From contig JAXHTH010000277.1 in NCBI GenBank assembly GCA_034211115.1, positions 1 to 45,166 of the forward strand: 45,166 bases of DNA, given 5' to 3'. This document shows, in pieces, positions 17,101-25,553 of this stretch. Positions within the stretch are counted from its first letter, which is position 1, and each line of letters opens with the position of its first letter. The notes beneath the pieces were generated by a model. The model made no database searches. It was given only the letters and a program-made list of their open reading frames with translations, and was not told the origin of the DNA. A program made the position numbers and the translations under genes. The DNA comes from JAXHTH01 sp034211115 (GTDB taxonomy: Bacteria; Planctomycetota; Phycisphaerae; Phycisphaerales; SM1A02).

Positions 17101-17945
17101 CCGCGCAGCCTTCGCGAACGAAGGATGTCGAATCCGCCGTAACCGCCCGGACGATCAGAGGTGAAATACAGGAAATCACCGGCCGGGCTCGCGCACGGCG
17201 CGCCGTCGTTGTAAGGCGAGTTAAGATTGTGGAGCGGGGCGGGCGAACCGAGACCTCGATCACTTACGGCCGCGGCGTAGAGATCATAATCGCGATGATA
17301 ATGATCCTCGCGTACGGTGGCGGGCCAGGCGTCGGGGTCGGGCAATGCCCCGTCGGGTTCGCGCGGGCGATTGGAAGCGAAGATCAGGTGCTTACCATCC
17401 GGGGTGATGGCGGGGCCGTACTCGTTGAAGCCGGTGTTGACGGCGGTGCCGAGATTGACGGGGGTTGTCCAGCCGGTCTCTGTGCGACGGCTGCGCCAGA
17501 GATCGTAGCCGCCCGAGCCGCCCGGGCGATCGCTATAGAAATACAGCGCTGCGCCGTCGGGCGCCGGTTCGGGGCCGAGTTCATCGGCGTCGGTGTTGAT
17601 GTCATCGAGAGGAGTCGGCTCGGACCAGCCGGCGCTGGTCCGATGGCAGACGTAGAGATCGGCATCTTCGCCGGCGCGGCCACGGACGAAGTAGAGCATC
17701 AATCCGTCGTTGGTCAGCCGCGGCTCATACTCGTCGCGGTCGCTGTTGATGGGAGCAGGAAGCGTCCGGGCAGGCTGCCAGAGAACGTCGCGCGGAACGG
17801 TCTCATCGGTCGCGCGTCGGATCGTGTCTCCGTCGGTGTAGCACGCGCGATGCCGCGGCCGCTGGTAGGAGAGGATCGACGCGGCCGCGAGAAGAACGAG
17901 GCCGATCGTGACGAGGAGCAGTATTCGCAGAACACGCCGGTTCAT
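14169..17945 (-). CDS. TonB-like membrane protein with PD40 propeller and C-terminal beta domain
   Basis: 1258 aa. Order: TM1 (8-26); PD40/WD40-like propeller (about 45-345) with repeats such as DGAALYFYSDRPGGSGGYDLW and GDFLYFTSDRPGGYGGFDIL; TM2 (about 357-380, a run of Leu); TM3 (about 392-414); a very long Pro/Ala/Ser/Arg-rich low-complexity segment (about 430-1030); a carboxypeptidase-regulatory-like domain (about 1035-1108); and a C-terminal beta-sandwich (about 1120-1258). With the N-terminus inside, the propeller and the Pro-rich part both fall in the periplasm. TM3 contains S399-ALV-H403, the SxxxH pattern required in TonB for coupling to ExbB/ExbD. It is the last gene of the TPR-ExbB-ExbD operon, 21 bases after exbD. 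I infer an energy-transducing role. The propeller recalls TolB, but no peptidoglycan-binding Pal domain is visible. Confidence 0.75.
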   Translation of the reverse strand: MNRRVLRILLLVTIGLVLLAAASILSYQRPRHRACYTDGDTIRRATDETVPRDVLWQPARTLPAPINSDRDEYEPRLTNDGLMLYFVRGRAGEDADLYVCHRTSAGWSEPTPLDDINTDADELGPEPAPDGAALYFYSDRPGGSGGYDLWRSRRTETGWTTPVNLGTAVNTGFNEYGPAITPDGKHLIFASNRPREPDGALPDPDAWPATVREDHYHRDYDLYAAAVSDRGLGSPAPLHNLNSPYNDGAPCASPAGDFLYFTSDRPGGYGGFDILRSRRLRGRYLPPDNAGPSVNSPAGELDPALAAGGFALYFSSDRPPLASVGGAASDYNLFVSNSREVFIETEEYRASIDWSALLPYLVWLLLTLLLLLLLLLFARLVRSGHYGKLSLLARCVLASALVHVIVLVLLTFWGVSSSLSHWINERGGTRVALVSPAAGNELAAQIRGDLTGLRIEPPAAEPKSQLRTRSRPPIPLAVSAVLEVARSRLATNDVTRPEQLEDAPARARPTASTRPPPPVRNTHAVNVKLPPPVSRGREQEAARHISATPAVSSNARKHHSHASVFGPSPFAEESPGPAPLPNMAPDPASRVVAALSSHRISHPERPTLTPPRSLLPSRQTLPEIPPISTAPTSAQAEPVISARTDQPFSTKQDAGALHVADRPAEAIPRRVDPPPQTPVSGHAESSFAAATPAPSPSRTITAPPPPPQPVLPALAADTPVMPEHTHCASELTTAPPPSAIAGAARLRHHDHRTTPASHDPAIHDSGRPAPTPGRYPRLITSDSRDTDPDALPSASSARRPAGIVLAAVPPIPIGLPPVGDQSESVATGEQTLAVAPDDTRFSHRRRTSNTGMLSRASSSLPFRLDPSSPAIPDDHPRSALSFPVSDTQARRAPRSDSLSSSTPVSLPRLVFELSAVEPSRPAHRLESTFSSSTPQAIRARRALRTRTNGNLHVAPQVPLPAAASIRRVALPDESRRFTELPRPDIAPAGDQSGLFAFTSTQPAQPPAIRFPADLPLLPDEAPAVAPERAAVDITGAVRGMVRDARTGEPLADVTVRLDLADRPAIAVITGPQGDYLLLTPPVPDFVALSASHEGYVPETVNIAADELDHAIVTRDFRLSPKQKDIIALEADPDVHHLGDDRFTGRINSRFQKRSEGRRYAGVFELAADQLPRSEGQAKVLFLVRGAQRNNRIRINDQLLDTRLNRAPRDGSFGPFQATFPASWLREGTNTLEIRSVYGGSDYDDFEFVNIRIRLPGVD

Positions 17946-17966
17946 GTCGGTGTGGGTGTTCGGCCG

Positions 17967-18389
17967 CTAGGGCGCGGCGTACTCGGTGATCACGGTGTCG
18001 AGGTACGGCTCCTGAATGCCGGCGCCCTTGCAGATGTCGAGCACACGGACGATGTTGGCGTAGGCGGTGGTCCGGTCGCCGCGCACGGTGACCTTCTGCT
18101 CGGGATTTGCCGCGACGGCCTCGGTGACGAGGGCGCGGAGATCATCCGGCTCGATGCGGCGGCCGCCGACAATGATCTGCCCATCCTGATCGACGTTGAT
18201 GACGATTTCGCGCAGAGCGGTGGTGATGGGGCCGGCGGAGGCGGCGGCGGGAAGGGCGATCTGCATCTCCCGCTCCGTCTGGTGAAACGTCGTCGCCACG
18301 AGGAAGAAGATCAGGAGAAGAAAGACCATGTCGATGAGCGGGGTGAGCTCGATCGCGATGCCGTTCTTCGGTTCGTTGGCCTGGATCAT
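17967..18389 (-). CDS. exbD: ExbD/TolR family biopolymer transport protein
   Basis: 140 aa inner-membrane protein with one TM (about 18-36, MVFLLLIFFLVATTF) and a periplasmic domain. The motif LTPLIDMVFLLLIFFL holds the conserved TM aspartate (IDM) that carries protons in ExbD/TolR. The periplasmic part ends with the family pattern KVTVRGDRTTAYANIVRVLDIC. Start ATG 18389 has GGAAGG about 8 bases upstream; the frame extends further but only as a shadow of exbB. It works with ExbB (16-base gap) as a proton-driven motor, and the likely partner is the SxxxH protein encoded just downstream. Confidence 0.92.
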   Translation of the reverse strand: MIQANEPKNGIAIELTPLIDMVFLLLIFFLVATTFHQTEREMQIALPAAASAGPITTALREIVINVDQDGQIIVGGRRIEPDDLRALVTEAVAANPEQKVTVRGDRTTAYANIVRVLDICKGAGIQEPYLDTVITEYAAP

Positions 18390-18405
18390 GATGTGCCTTC
18401 CGTGA

Positions 18406-19257
18406 TCAGGTGGCGGCGACGATTCCGTCAATGGCGTCGATGGCCGCGGCATCGTCCGGCCGATCGCGCGCCGGCGCGGGGCGGGGGAGCGCGGCCTCGT
18501 CCGCGGCGGCCGGGCGGCCCGCCAGTTCTTCAATGAACGCGAGCGTCGTCTGATCGATTTCCATGACCAGCTTCTGAACCTTCGCGGACAGCCAGTGGTA
18601 GCAGATGAGGACGGGGATGGCGACGATGAGTCCGGCCGCGGTGGTGATCATGGCTTCATAAATGCCCTCTGCGAGCATCTCGGTCTTTCCGAGCGCATCG
18701 GCGGAGGCGGCGACGGTCTGGAACGCCGTGATCATGCCGAAGATCGTGCCCAGCAGGCCGAGCAGGGGACTGATGGCCGCGATCACGGAAAGCACGCGAA
18801 GATACCTGCGAAGCTTGAGCACTTCGCGCTGACCCGTCTCCTGGATGTGGCGCTCGATGAGTTCGATCGGCCGGGCGCGGCGGCGAAGCGCGGCGGCGAA
18901 GACGTTCGCGATCGGGCTCCCGTCGTCGCGGCAGTACTCCAGCGCCTCCGCCGGGTCATTCTGGGCGTGCTTCAGCTTCTCCTTCATTCCGGGCAGGAAG
19001 CCGGGCGGGATGACCTTTCGGCGCCGCAGGCTGACGGCCCGCTCGATGACGACGGTGAGCGCGATGAGAGAACAGAGGCCGATGGGGATCATCATCACGC
19101 CGCCCTTGGCGACGAAGTCCCATACCGACTGCACCTCGACCGCCGATGCGGCCTCGGAGGGCGCTGGCGCCTGGGCAAAGAAGATCAGGCCGAGATCGGC
19201 AAGCAGTGAGGACACGACAGGCACTCCCTGATTGAAAGAACAAAACGGAGCGGTCAT
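18406..19257 (-). CDS. exbB: ExbB/TolQ/MotA family proton channel protein
   Basis: Up to 283 aa. Three membrane helices: about 53-75 (GVMMIPIGLCSLIALTVVIE), about 157-180 (AISPLLGLLGTIFGMITAF) and about 203-222 (MITTAAGLIVAIPVLICYHW). The central loop and the ISPLLGLLGTIFGMI motif are characteristic of the family. Two starts are possible. ATG 19257 follows the upstream TPR stop in the arrangement TGA-TCC-ATG, suggesting translational coupling, but has no ribosome site. GTG 19215 has AGGGAG 8 bases upstream and would remove 14 residues. The C-terminus is an Ala/Pro/Asp-rich tail. It forms the motor with ExbD. Confidence 0.92.
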   Translation of the reverse strand: MTAPFCSFNQGVPVVSSLLADLGLIFFAQAPAPSEAASAVEVQSVWDFVAKGGVMMIPIGLCSLIALTVVIERAVSLRRRKVIPPGFLPGMKEKLKHAQNDPAEALEYCRDDGSPIANVFAAALRRRARPIELIERHIQETGQREVLKLRRYLRVLSVIAAISPLLGLLGTIFGMITAFQTVAASADALGKTEMLAEGIYEAMITTAAGLIVAIPVLICYHWLSAKVQKLVMEIDQTTLAFIEELAGRPAAADEAALPRPAPARDRPDDAAAIDAIDGIVAAT

Positions 19258-19260
19258 GGA

Positions 19261-22200
19261 TCAATGGCCGGGCAGAGACGAGGCGGCGGACAGACGAGCG
19301 AGCCGTTCGGAGGCGAGCTTCGCCCAGCTTGAGTCGGAATAATGCTCCTGTACCTGCTGAAACTGGGCGCGGGCTTCCGCGGGCTTGTTAAGTTCCTCGA
19401 AGCAGCGCCCCGCCTCGTACAGAGCGGCCGCGCTCCATTCGGGGTACGCATAGAGAATGTCGACTTTGAGGAGTTCGCGCACGGCCTCCTCGGGCATTCC
19501 CTGGGCGAAGAGACATTCGCCGATCTGGAACTGCGCCCGCGCCGCGGTGGGTCCGTCGTGGCCGGCGACGATTTCGCGATAGGTCTCAATTGCCTGGCGG
19601 TGTCGGTCCTGGTTCTCCCGGGCCCAGGCGAGGCCGAACTGCGCCTTGAACCAGAGGTCGGAATGGGGAAAGCGTTGTCGATGCAGGGCGAACACTTCCT
19701 CGCTGCGTGCCCAGTGCTGAAGGACCGCGAGGCACTCGCCGAGTCTGAGCAGGGCCGGTGCGAAGGCGTCGCTGTCGGAGTGGTCGTCGACGACGCGTCG
19801 AAGACGGACGGCGGCGCGCTGATGCGCGCCCGTCCGGACGAGGGATTCTCCGCACAGGAGATACGCCGACGGGAGGAGGGGGCTGTCGTTTGACGCGTCG
19901 ATGAACTCGCCGAGCAGATCGGCGGCGAGCTCGAAGTGCTCGAGGTTATACTCGCAGACACCGAGTCGATAGAGAGCCTGCCCGCGGACGTCGGGATCGG
20001 GCTGGGGCGAAGGCGGCTTCGCGTCCAGAAGCCGTCGAAGAAGCCGCGTCGCCTCTTCGTACCGATCCCCGTCGGCTTCGAGCTCCGCCAGTTCCAGCAG
20101 GCCGTGACAGTAAAGTTGAGGATCGGCCGTGTTCCGGGCGAGTTCGCGATACGCGGCCATGGCTTCGTCGGGTCGATCCAGCGTCCGCAGGGACCAGGCC
20201 TTCTCGTAGATGACGGCGGCGGCGAGAGACGGTTCGACTTGAGTGAGCTCCGTCTTCTCGAATTCGTCGATGAGGGCCAGGGCCTCGGGATGCCTCTCGA
20301 GGCGCGTGAGCGCGATGATGCGATGGGCGCGGGCCTGCGCTCGATGCGGCGAGTCGGGGTGCTCTTCGAGCAGCGATGCAAACGTCTGCGCCGCGAGGTC
20401 GAAGCGCTCGGCGGACATCAACGCGGATGCCCGCCGGAAGAGTGCCTCGCCGGCGATTTCGGTGCGATCCGCACGATTGACGACGCGCGCGTAGAACCGG
20501 GCGGCGTCGTCGTACGCCCGCTGCTGCACGGCGATCGCGCCCAGGTGATTGAGGGCATGCACGGCAAAGGCGGTGTTTTCCTCCGCCTGAAGGACCTGCT
20601 CGAACGCGTCGGCGGCCTCGTGCGGCGAACCGAGGGAAACCAGGGCCTGCCCGCGCTCGAAGAGTGCCTGGAGCCGATGGGCGCTCTCCGGGAAGTGCTC
20701 GAGCAGTTCATCGTACGCTTCGAGCGCTTCATCGAAGCGATCCTGCCGATGCCGGGCGAGACCGAGTTTCAGGAGGCCATCATCGGCGGACGGCTGATCG
20801 AGGCCGTAGGACAGGTATTCTTCGAGGAAGGCTTCGGCCGATCCCCATTGGTCTCTCTGGAAATGAAGGTCGCCCAGCGCGAGGAAGACGGTGCGCAACG
20901 CCGCCTCGTTCCGTGCCGCGGGCACGAGAGGCGCAAGAATCGGCTCGGCTTCCTCGTACCGTCGGAGACGGTAGAGCGATACGCCGAGCCGGAACGCGGC
21001 GTGAGTGCGCTGAGGAGATTGAGCGAACTCGTCAAGAAACGCGCGGAACGTCTCGGCCGCGCGTTCGTACGCCGCGAGCAGGAACTCGTTCTCGCCGGCC
21101 AGAGACGCGACGGGCGCGTCATGATCCGTGTGTTCAAAGTCGCGCTGAAACGATCGACACACCTCCAGGCTGTCGGCGTAGCGCTCGATCTCGTGAAGCG
21201 TCACCGCCCTGAGGTACGCGACACCGGGGGCCAGCGGATGATCGGCGAATCGCGATCGAAAGCCGCGGAGGGTTTCGAGGACGCCTTCGGGATCGCCGGC
21301 GCGCGACAGGGCGACGGCGAGGTCATACATCATCTCCGGGGCGAGATCGCTGTCGGGATGGTCGCCGATGGTCTGGCGGAGAGCATCGGCCGCTTCACGG
21401 GGCCGGTCGCGGCGCAGATCGCATTTCGCCGCCCAGTAGCCGGCGGAATCGTCGAACGCATCACCGGTGCGGGCGGCCTCCGTGAAGCTGTGATGTGCCC
21501 GTTCGTAGTCGGCGAGATCAAACCAGGTGCGGCCCCGAAGCAGGTGGGCGGCGGGAACGAGTTCGTGGTCGGCCCACTGCGCGATCAGCCGATCGAGAAG
21601 TTCCCCCGCGGCGGAGGGCTGGTCCCCCTTGTGCAGAAGCGTGGCCAGCCCGTACAGTGCATCCGGCAGGTATGCATCGTGGGCCCGGCGGATCACGCGC
21701 CGGTACTGCTCGATCGCGGCCTGGACCGCATTGGATCGATGCAGGCTCTGCGCGAGAAGGAGGGACGTTTGATCGGCGAGCGCGCCGTCCGGGAAGCGTT
21801 GCGAGAGCGCGCGAAGCCGTTCCGCGGCGGCGCCGTATTCGCCCAGCGCCATCTCCGACATCGACCAGAGCAATTCCGTCCGCTCTCGGTGCGGGCTGTC
21901 CGGCCATCGGCTCGCGAGAAGATGACACGGCCCTCGGACCTGTTCGTACCGCTCATCGTAATACAGCGCTTCGGCGCGCAGGGCGGCCGCATCGTCGGCC
22001 AACTCGTGACCGGCATGCTCGCGGAGCACGGGATCGAGCGCGGCGGCGGCATCGCCGTACCGGCCCTGCGCCAGACGGGACTGCGCCAGGACCAGTGCCG
22101 CTTCCGCCCGGTACGGCAGTTCGGGCTCGCGCAGGGCCGATTGGAGCATCTCGGCCGCATTGTCATACCGCTGGAGTCGAAACAGGCTGACGCCGAGGCC

Positions 22201-22428
22201 GTACCGGGCGATCGGCGCTTTCTCGTGTTCCGCATAGGTCGTGAGGAACTCGCGATACTCCGCGGCGGCGAGGTCGAACAGGCCGCGGTTGAGAAGTCCG
22301 TTGGCGCTGTAGTAGGCCCGCAGCGCGGCGCCGTCATCATCGGCATCCTTCGCCGCGGCGGGATATGTCAGCACGAGCAGGATCAACGCGACGGAATGCA
22401 GACTTCGATGGATAGACGGGTGCATCAT
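19261..22428 (-). CDS. Periplasmic TPR-repeat protein (CpoB/YbgF-like)
   Basis: 1055 aa. Signal peptide about 1-26 (SVALILLVLTYPAAA), then almost entirely tetratricopeptide repeats of 34-38 residues. Typical units are LAAAEYREFLTTYAEHEKAP, AIEQYRRVIRRAHD and AIETYREIVAGHDGPTAARAQF. The repeat type and 'A/P ... A ... GLG' pattern match the outer-membrane-assembly TPRs next to Tol/Exb genes. It is first in the operon with exbB, exbD and the SxxxH protein, 3 bases before the long exbB start. A protein scaffold in the periplasm is likely; direct binding to the partner protein is inference. The start at 22428 is MMHPSIHRS; the second Met is equally possible. Confidence 0.88.
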   Translation of the reverse strand: MMHPSIHRSLHSVALILLVLTYPAAAKDADDDGAALRAYYSANGLLNRGLFDLAAAEYREFLTTYAEHEKAPIARYGLGVSLFRLQRYDNAAEMLQSALREPELPYRAEAALVLAQSRLAQGRYGDAAAALDPVLREHAGHELADDAAALRAEALYYDERYEQVRGPCHLLASRWPDSPHRERTELLWSMSEMALGEYGAAAERLRALSQRFPDGALADQTSLLLAQSLHRSNAVQAAIEQYRRVIRRAHDAYLPDALYGLATLLHKGDQPSAAGELLDRLIAQWADHELVPAAHLLRGRTWFDLADYERAHHSFTEAARTGDAFDDSAGYWAAKCDLRRDRPREAADALRQTIGDHPDSDLAPEMMYDLAVALSRAGDPEGVLETLRGFRSRFADHPLAPGVAYLRAVTLHEIERYADSLEVCRSFQRDFEHTDHDAPVASLAGENEFLLAAYERAAETFRAFLDEFAQSPQRTHAAFRLGVSLYRLRRYEEAEPILAPLVPAARNEAALRTVFLALGDLHFQRDQWGSAEAFLEEYLSYGLDQPSADDGLLKLGLARHRQDRFDEALEAYDELLEHFPESAHRLQALFERGQALVSLGSPHEAADAFEQVLQAEENTAFAVHALNHLGAIAVQQRAYDDAARFYARVVNRADRTEIAGEALFRRASALMSAERFDLAAQTFASLLEEHPDSPHRAQARAHRIIALTRLERHPEALALIDEFEKTELTQVEPSLAAAVIYEKAWSLRTLDRPDEAMAAYRELARNTADPQLYCHGLLELAELEADGDRYEEATRLLRRLLDAKPPSPQPDPDVRGQALYRLGVCEYNLEHFELAADLLGEFIDASNDSPLLPSAYLLCGESLVRTGAHQRAAVRLRRVVDDHSDSDAFAPALLRLGECLAVLQHWARSEEVFALHRQRFPHSDLWFKAQFGLAWARENQDRHRQAIETYREIVAGHDGPTAARAQFQIGECLFAQGMPEEAVRELLKVDILYAYPEWSAAALYEAGRCFEELNKPAEARAQFQQVQEHYSDSSWAKLASERLARLSAASSLPGH

Positions 22429-22521
22429 GGGTGGGCCTCGTTTTCGTACCGACAGCGCACGACCACCGCGCGCCGGTGCGTGCTCGTGTTAACCGGAGGA
22501 ACGGAAACGGAAAGAAAAAGA

Positions 22522-22562
22522 CGGAGCGGGCGGGGTGGGGTTCGGCTCGGGCGCCCGCTCCG
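22522..22562 (-). terminator. Rho-independent terminator of the BlaI/M56 operon
   Basis: On the minus strand a perfect 10-bp stem CGGAGCGGGC/GCCCGCTCCG with a 21-base loop is followed at once by TCTTTTTCTTT (22521-22511). It lies 64 bases after the M56 stop. It separates the BlaI/M56 pair from the TPR-Exb operon, so the latter needs its own promoter in 22429-22510. Confidence 0.75.
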
Positions 22563-22625
22563 CGGTCAGATATTACAAGTCGTCATCAGGGTCAGGAGCG
22601 CCCCTGATCGATCGCGCCGTCGCGA

Positions 22626-25553
22626 TCAATGGTCGTCGTCATCATCATCCTCATCTTCGTCGTCGTCGATCGCTTCGAGGAGATCGTCGAGCTCATCCAT
22701 GCGATCGTCGAGCTCGTCCATTTTCTCGTCCAGCGCGTCGGCGCGAGCTTCCATTTCATCGGCGTTCGCCTCGAGCACGCGTGCCTCGTTCTCCAGCCGG
22801 GCCGCCTTGAGCATGAGTTCGTTGACCTTCCGGATCGCGCGGACGCGGTCGCGGCCCTCGGCGTCGAAGGCTTCGTCCTCCAGCTCTTCGGCCTCCTCTT
22901 CGAGCTCCTCGGCCTTCTCTTCAAGCTCTTCGGCCTTCCGGCGGAGCTGCTCGGACTTCTGCTCGAAGGCCAGCGCCTGCTTCTCGAGCGATTTCAGCGC
23001 GGCTTCGAGCTTCTTCATTTCCTGGAGCTGAGCGGCGGCCTTGTACTCATATTCCATGCTCCTGGACTTCGCGCCGGCCTTGGCCTTCGGCGCCTTCGGC
23101 GCTTTCGGCGCCTTTGGGGGCGCGGGAACGACGCGGATGCCGCCTCCGCCGTCCCCCGCCTGCGCCTGCTTCGGCTCGATCATGTCGAGGAAGGCCTTGA
23201 AGACGAGCTGCTCCAGGTCGGTGCCGTGGACTTCGATGGCGCCCTCCCCGGGATCGACCAGGATCGGCACATCGGGTCGCACCATCAGCTCCGACAGCGC
23301 CTGGAGCTTGCCCTCAGACAGCTCGTAGGTCCGGGCCTGGTCCTCGCCGTTGATCATCGTGCAGAACGCTTCGAAGATCATGTGTTGCGCGGGGCCGGCG
23401 TGCACGGTGATCCCATCCTCGCCGGGACTGACATACACGGGCACGTCATCCCTGACCATGAGCTTGGTGATCGCCTCCAGCTTGCCCTTCGGCAACGGAT
23501 AGGTCCGCGTCTCAGTTTTTTGCGGACCGGCGACGAGAAACTGCGGGCCTTCACCGCCGGCGCCGGCGAGCGCCGCGCGATACGTCGTTATCGCCTTTTC
23601 GTACGCTCCCGTGGCGGCCCTGGGAACAGCCTTCAGCGCCGCCTGAACCTGCGGGTTGCGCATCACGTGCTCGGGGATCTCCGGCAGCTCCGGCATCTCG
23701 GGGATCTCGAGACCCTCGAGATCGACGGTCTGCGACCACTGCTCGAGATGCTGCATGAACACGTCAAGCTGCTTCTCGAGCAGTTGGATGCGCTCTTCGA
23801 GTGACATGTCGTCGCGGTCGCCGAGGTTGTGCAGCTTCAGCAGTTTCTCGAGCTTGGCGGCGGGGTGATGGGCCGGAGGCGCTGCAGGTGCGCCGGCGGC
23901 CGGCGGGGCGGCCGGCGCCGGAGGCGCGGGCGCGGACACGACGAGCACGGGCGCCGCCGGGGCACTCGGCGCCTTCGGCGCCTGTCGTGCTTCGGCCAGC
24001 TTCTCGGCCTCGCAGCACGATCCCGGGGCCTCTTTCTCTTTGGTTGGGCAGGCGAGCGTCGGCGTGACCAGCCAACTGCCCGCGGCGAGGGTGCACGCGA
24101 GCAGGACGCCGCCGAACGTCAGTTTCGGGGTGAGTTGATGTGACATCACCATCGTGAGTCTCCTTGCAAATCGTTTGGCACGAATCGTGGACACGCCGAG
24201 CCCGGCCGCGGGTCCGGCCGGGCGATAACCACTGGTGTACTTGCGGGCCTCAAGCAGCGCCGTCGCGTAGGCACGCCGCGCGCCGGGCATGAGCGAGGTC
24301 ACCCAGACGTCGCAGCACAGGTCCGCCTCCTCGCGAAGCTGCCGCCGGATCCACCACACCACCGGGTGCCACCAGTAGACGCAGCCCACGATCATCGCCA
24401 GGTAGCAGACGAGATGATCGCGGCGTCGCAGGTGGGCCAGCTCGTGGTAGATCACCGCCCGCCGGCCGGCTTCGTCCAACTGACGCCACAACGCCTCGGG
24501 CAGCAGGAGGCGAGGCTGCCGTCCGCACCACACCATCGGCGAGACGCGCTGAGCCACCATGCGCGTGGTCGGCGCGCGGCGCAGGCCCAGCGCGGAAGCG
24601 GACTCCGAGACGCAGCGCACGGCCGAGGCCGGGGCCGGGGTCGCCGATGCGAGCAGGCGATGGAAGAGAACCATGCGGGCGATCGTCACCACGATGAGCA
24701 GGGCCGCTCCGCCGATCCAGATCGACGCCGGAATGGGCGGGAGGCTCATTACCGCATCACGGATCGTCCGCAATTGCGCCAGCCACAGCCCCCACGTGGA
24801 CGGATTCTCCGCCGCACTTGGAGCGGGTTGCCGGCTGGCCGTGAGGGTGTGATCCGGATCCGGCTCTCGCGCACCAATCACCATCGGCGACTCGACGGGC
24901 GCGCCGGCGGGGGCGGTCGGATCCTCGTCCGTCGCCCCGCCGTCGGCGAGGGTGCCGCTCGAGACATCATCATGCCGCGGATGTGGCTGGATACGGAAGG
25001 CCTCGACGGTCCGGGCCGGCCCGGCGGGGAGTTCCGCTTCCCAGCTGTCCCGATCGGCCGGGAGATCGCCGGTGAATTCGGCGACCGCGGTTTCCGGGCC
25101 GGCCGCGGCGTCGGCGCGTGTCGCGCGTTCGCCCGCGCCCGCGGTGGGGATGAACAGCGGTGGTGCGATGATCAGCGTCGGCTGCGGATCGGCTGCCAAG
25201 CGCGTGGCGCCTGCTGCGCGGCTTCTCGACGGGGCCTCTTCATCGCCGGTCCATTCGCGGCCGGTCGGAGTCTCGCCCTTGTCCATCTTGCCTGTTGTGA
25301 CAGGCGGATCATCGCCGAGGTCCGGCAGCCCTGGTGCGGCCCCGGACTCCTCCCCGGCCAGCGAGGCCAGATCGGGAATCGGCGCCCGGGGCAGGAACGG
25401 CGCAAGAACGAACAGCAGAAGCAGCGTCAGCCACAGCGTGTGCCGCGTGCTCGGCCGGCACGGCAGGCAGCGGCACACCACGGCCACCACCGCGGCCAGG
25501 GGGATGGCCGCGAGTGCGAACCGCCAGATCTCCTCGGTGGCGAACGCGTTCAT
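22626..25553 (-). CDS. M56 (BlaR1-like) membrane metallopeptidase with long C-terminal extension
   Basis: 975 aa. Membrane segments at about 11-28, 38-54, 275-293, 380-400 and 478-500. The zinc motif HELAH (370-374) and the downstream acidic residue in LREEADLCCD (about 406-414) mark an active M56 peptidase. The usual TM2-TM3 loop is replaced by a 200-residue Pro/Ala/Asp-rich loop. After the last TM there is no penicillin-binding sensor. Instead there is an Ala/Pro linker, two tandem ~52-residue repeats (about 684-735 and 742-795; shared pattern GKLxAxxxLMVRxDVPxxVxPGE), an APK repeat tract, a long coiled coil (about 833-965, EEKAEELEEEAEELEDE) and a poly-Asp end. The start overlaps the BlaI stop by ATGA, so the two are cotranscribed. 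It probably cleaves the repressor or senses envelope state; the ligand is unknown. Confidence 0.85.
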   Translation of the reverse strand: MNAFATEEIWRFALAAIPLAAVVAVVCRCLPCRPSTRHTLWLTLLLLFVLAPFLPRAPIPDLASLAGEESGAAPGLPDLGDDPPVTTGKMDKGETPTGREWTGDEEAPSRSRAAGATRLAADPQPTLIIAPPLFIPTAGAGERATRADAAAGPETAVAEFTGDLPADRDSWEAELPAGPARTVEAFRIQPHPRHDDVSSGTLADGGATDEDPTAPAGAPVESPMVIGAREPDPDHTLTASRQPAPSAAENPSTWGLWLAQLRTIRDAVMSLPPIPASIWIGGAALLIVVTIARMVLFHRLLASATPAPASAVRCVSESASALGLRRAPTTRMVAQRVSPMVWCGRQPRLLLPEALWRQLDEAGRRAVIYHELAHLRRRDHLVCYLAMIVGCVYWWHPVVWWIRRQLREEADLCCDVWVTSLMPGARRAYATALLEARKYTSGYRPAGPAAGLGVSTIRAKRFARRLTMVMSHQLTPKLTFGGVLLACTLAAGSWLVTPTLACPTKEKEAPGSCCEAEKLAEARQAPKAPSAPAAPVLVVSAPAPPAPAAPPAAGAPAAPPAHHPAAKLEKLLKLHNLGDRDDMSLEERIQLLEKQLDVFMQHLEQWSQTVDLEGLEIPEMPELPEIPEHVMRNPQVQAALKAVPRAATGAYEKAITTYRAALAGAGGEGPQFLVAGPQKTETRTYPLPKGKLEAITKLMVRDDVPVYVSPGEDGITVHAGPAQHMIFEAFCTMINGEDQARTYELSEGKLQALSELMVRPDVPILVDPGEGAIEVHGTDLEQLVFKAFLDMIEPKQAQAGDGGGGIRVVPAPPKAPKAPKAPKAKAGAKSRSMEYEYKAAAQLQEMKKLEAALKSLEKQALAFEQKSEQLRRKAEELEEKAEELEEEAEELEDEAFDAEGRDRVRAIRKVNELMLKAARLENEARVLEANADEMEARADALDEKMDELDDRMDELDDLLEAIDDDEDEDDDDDDH
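23083..23115. repeat. 9-bp tandem repeat inside the M56 gene
   Basis: About three and a half copies of a 9-mer (GGCGCCTTC / GGCGCTTTC / GGCGCCTTT), encoding Ala-Pro-Lys triplets on the minus strand. It probably forms a flexible linker before the coiled coil and could vary in copy number. Confidence 0.6.

Noticed and set aside
19936..23031. 1031-codon plus-strand open frame opposite the TPR gene
   Set aside because: A shadow of the minus-strand TPR gene: no family likeness, no ribosome site, Arg/Gly-rich and ends in a poly-Ser stretch antisense to the M56 acidic coiled coil.
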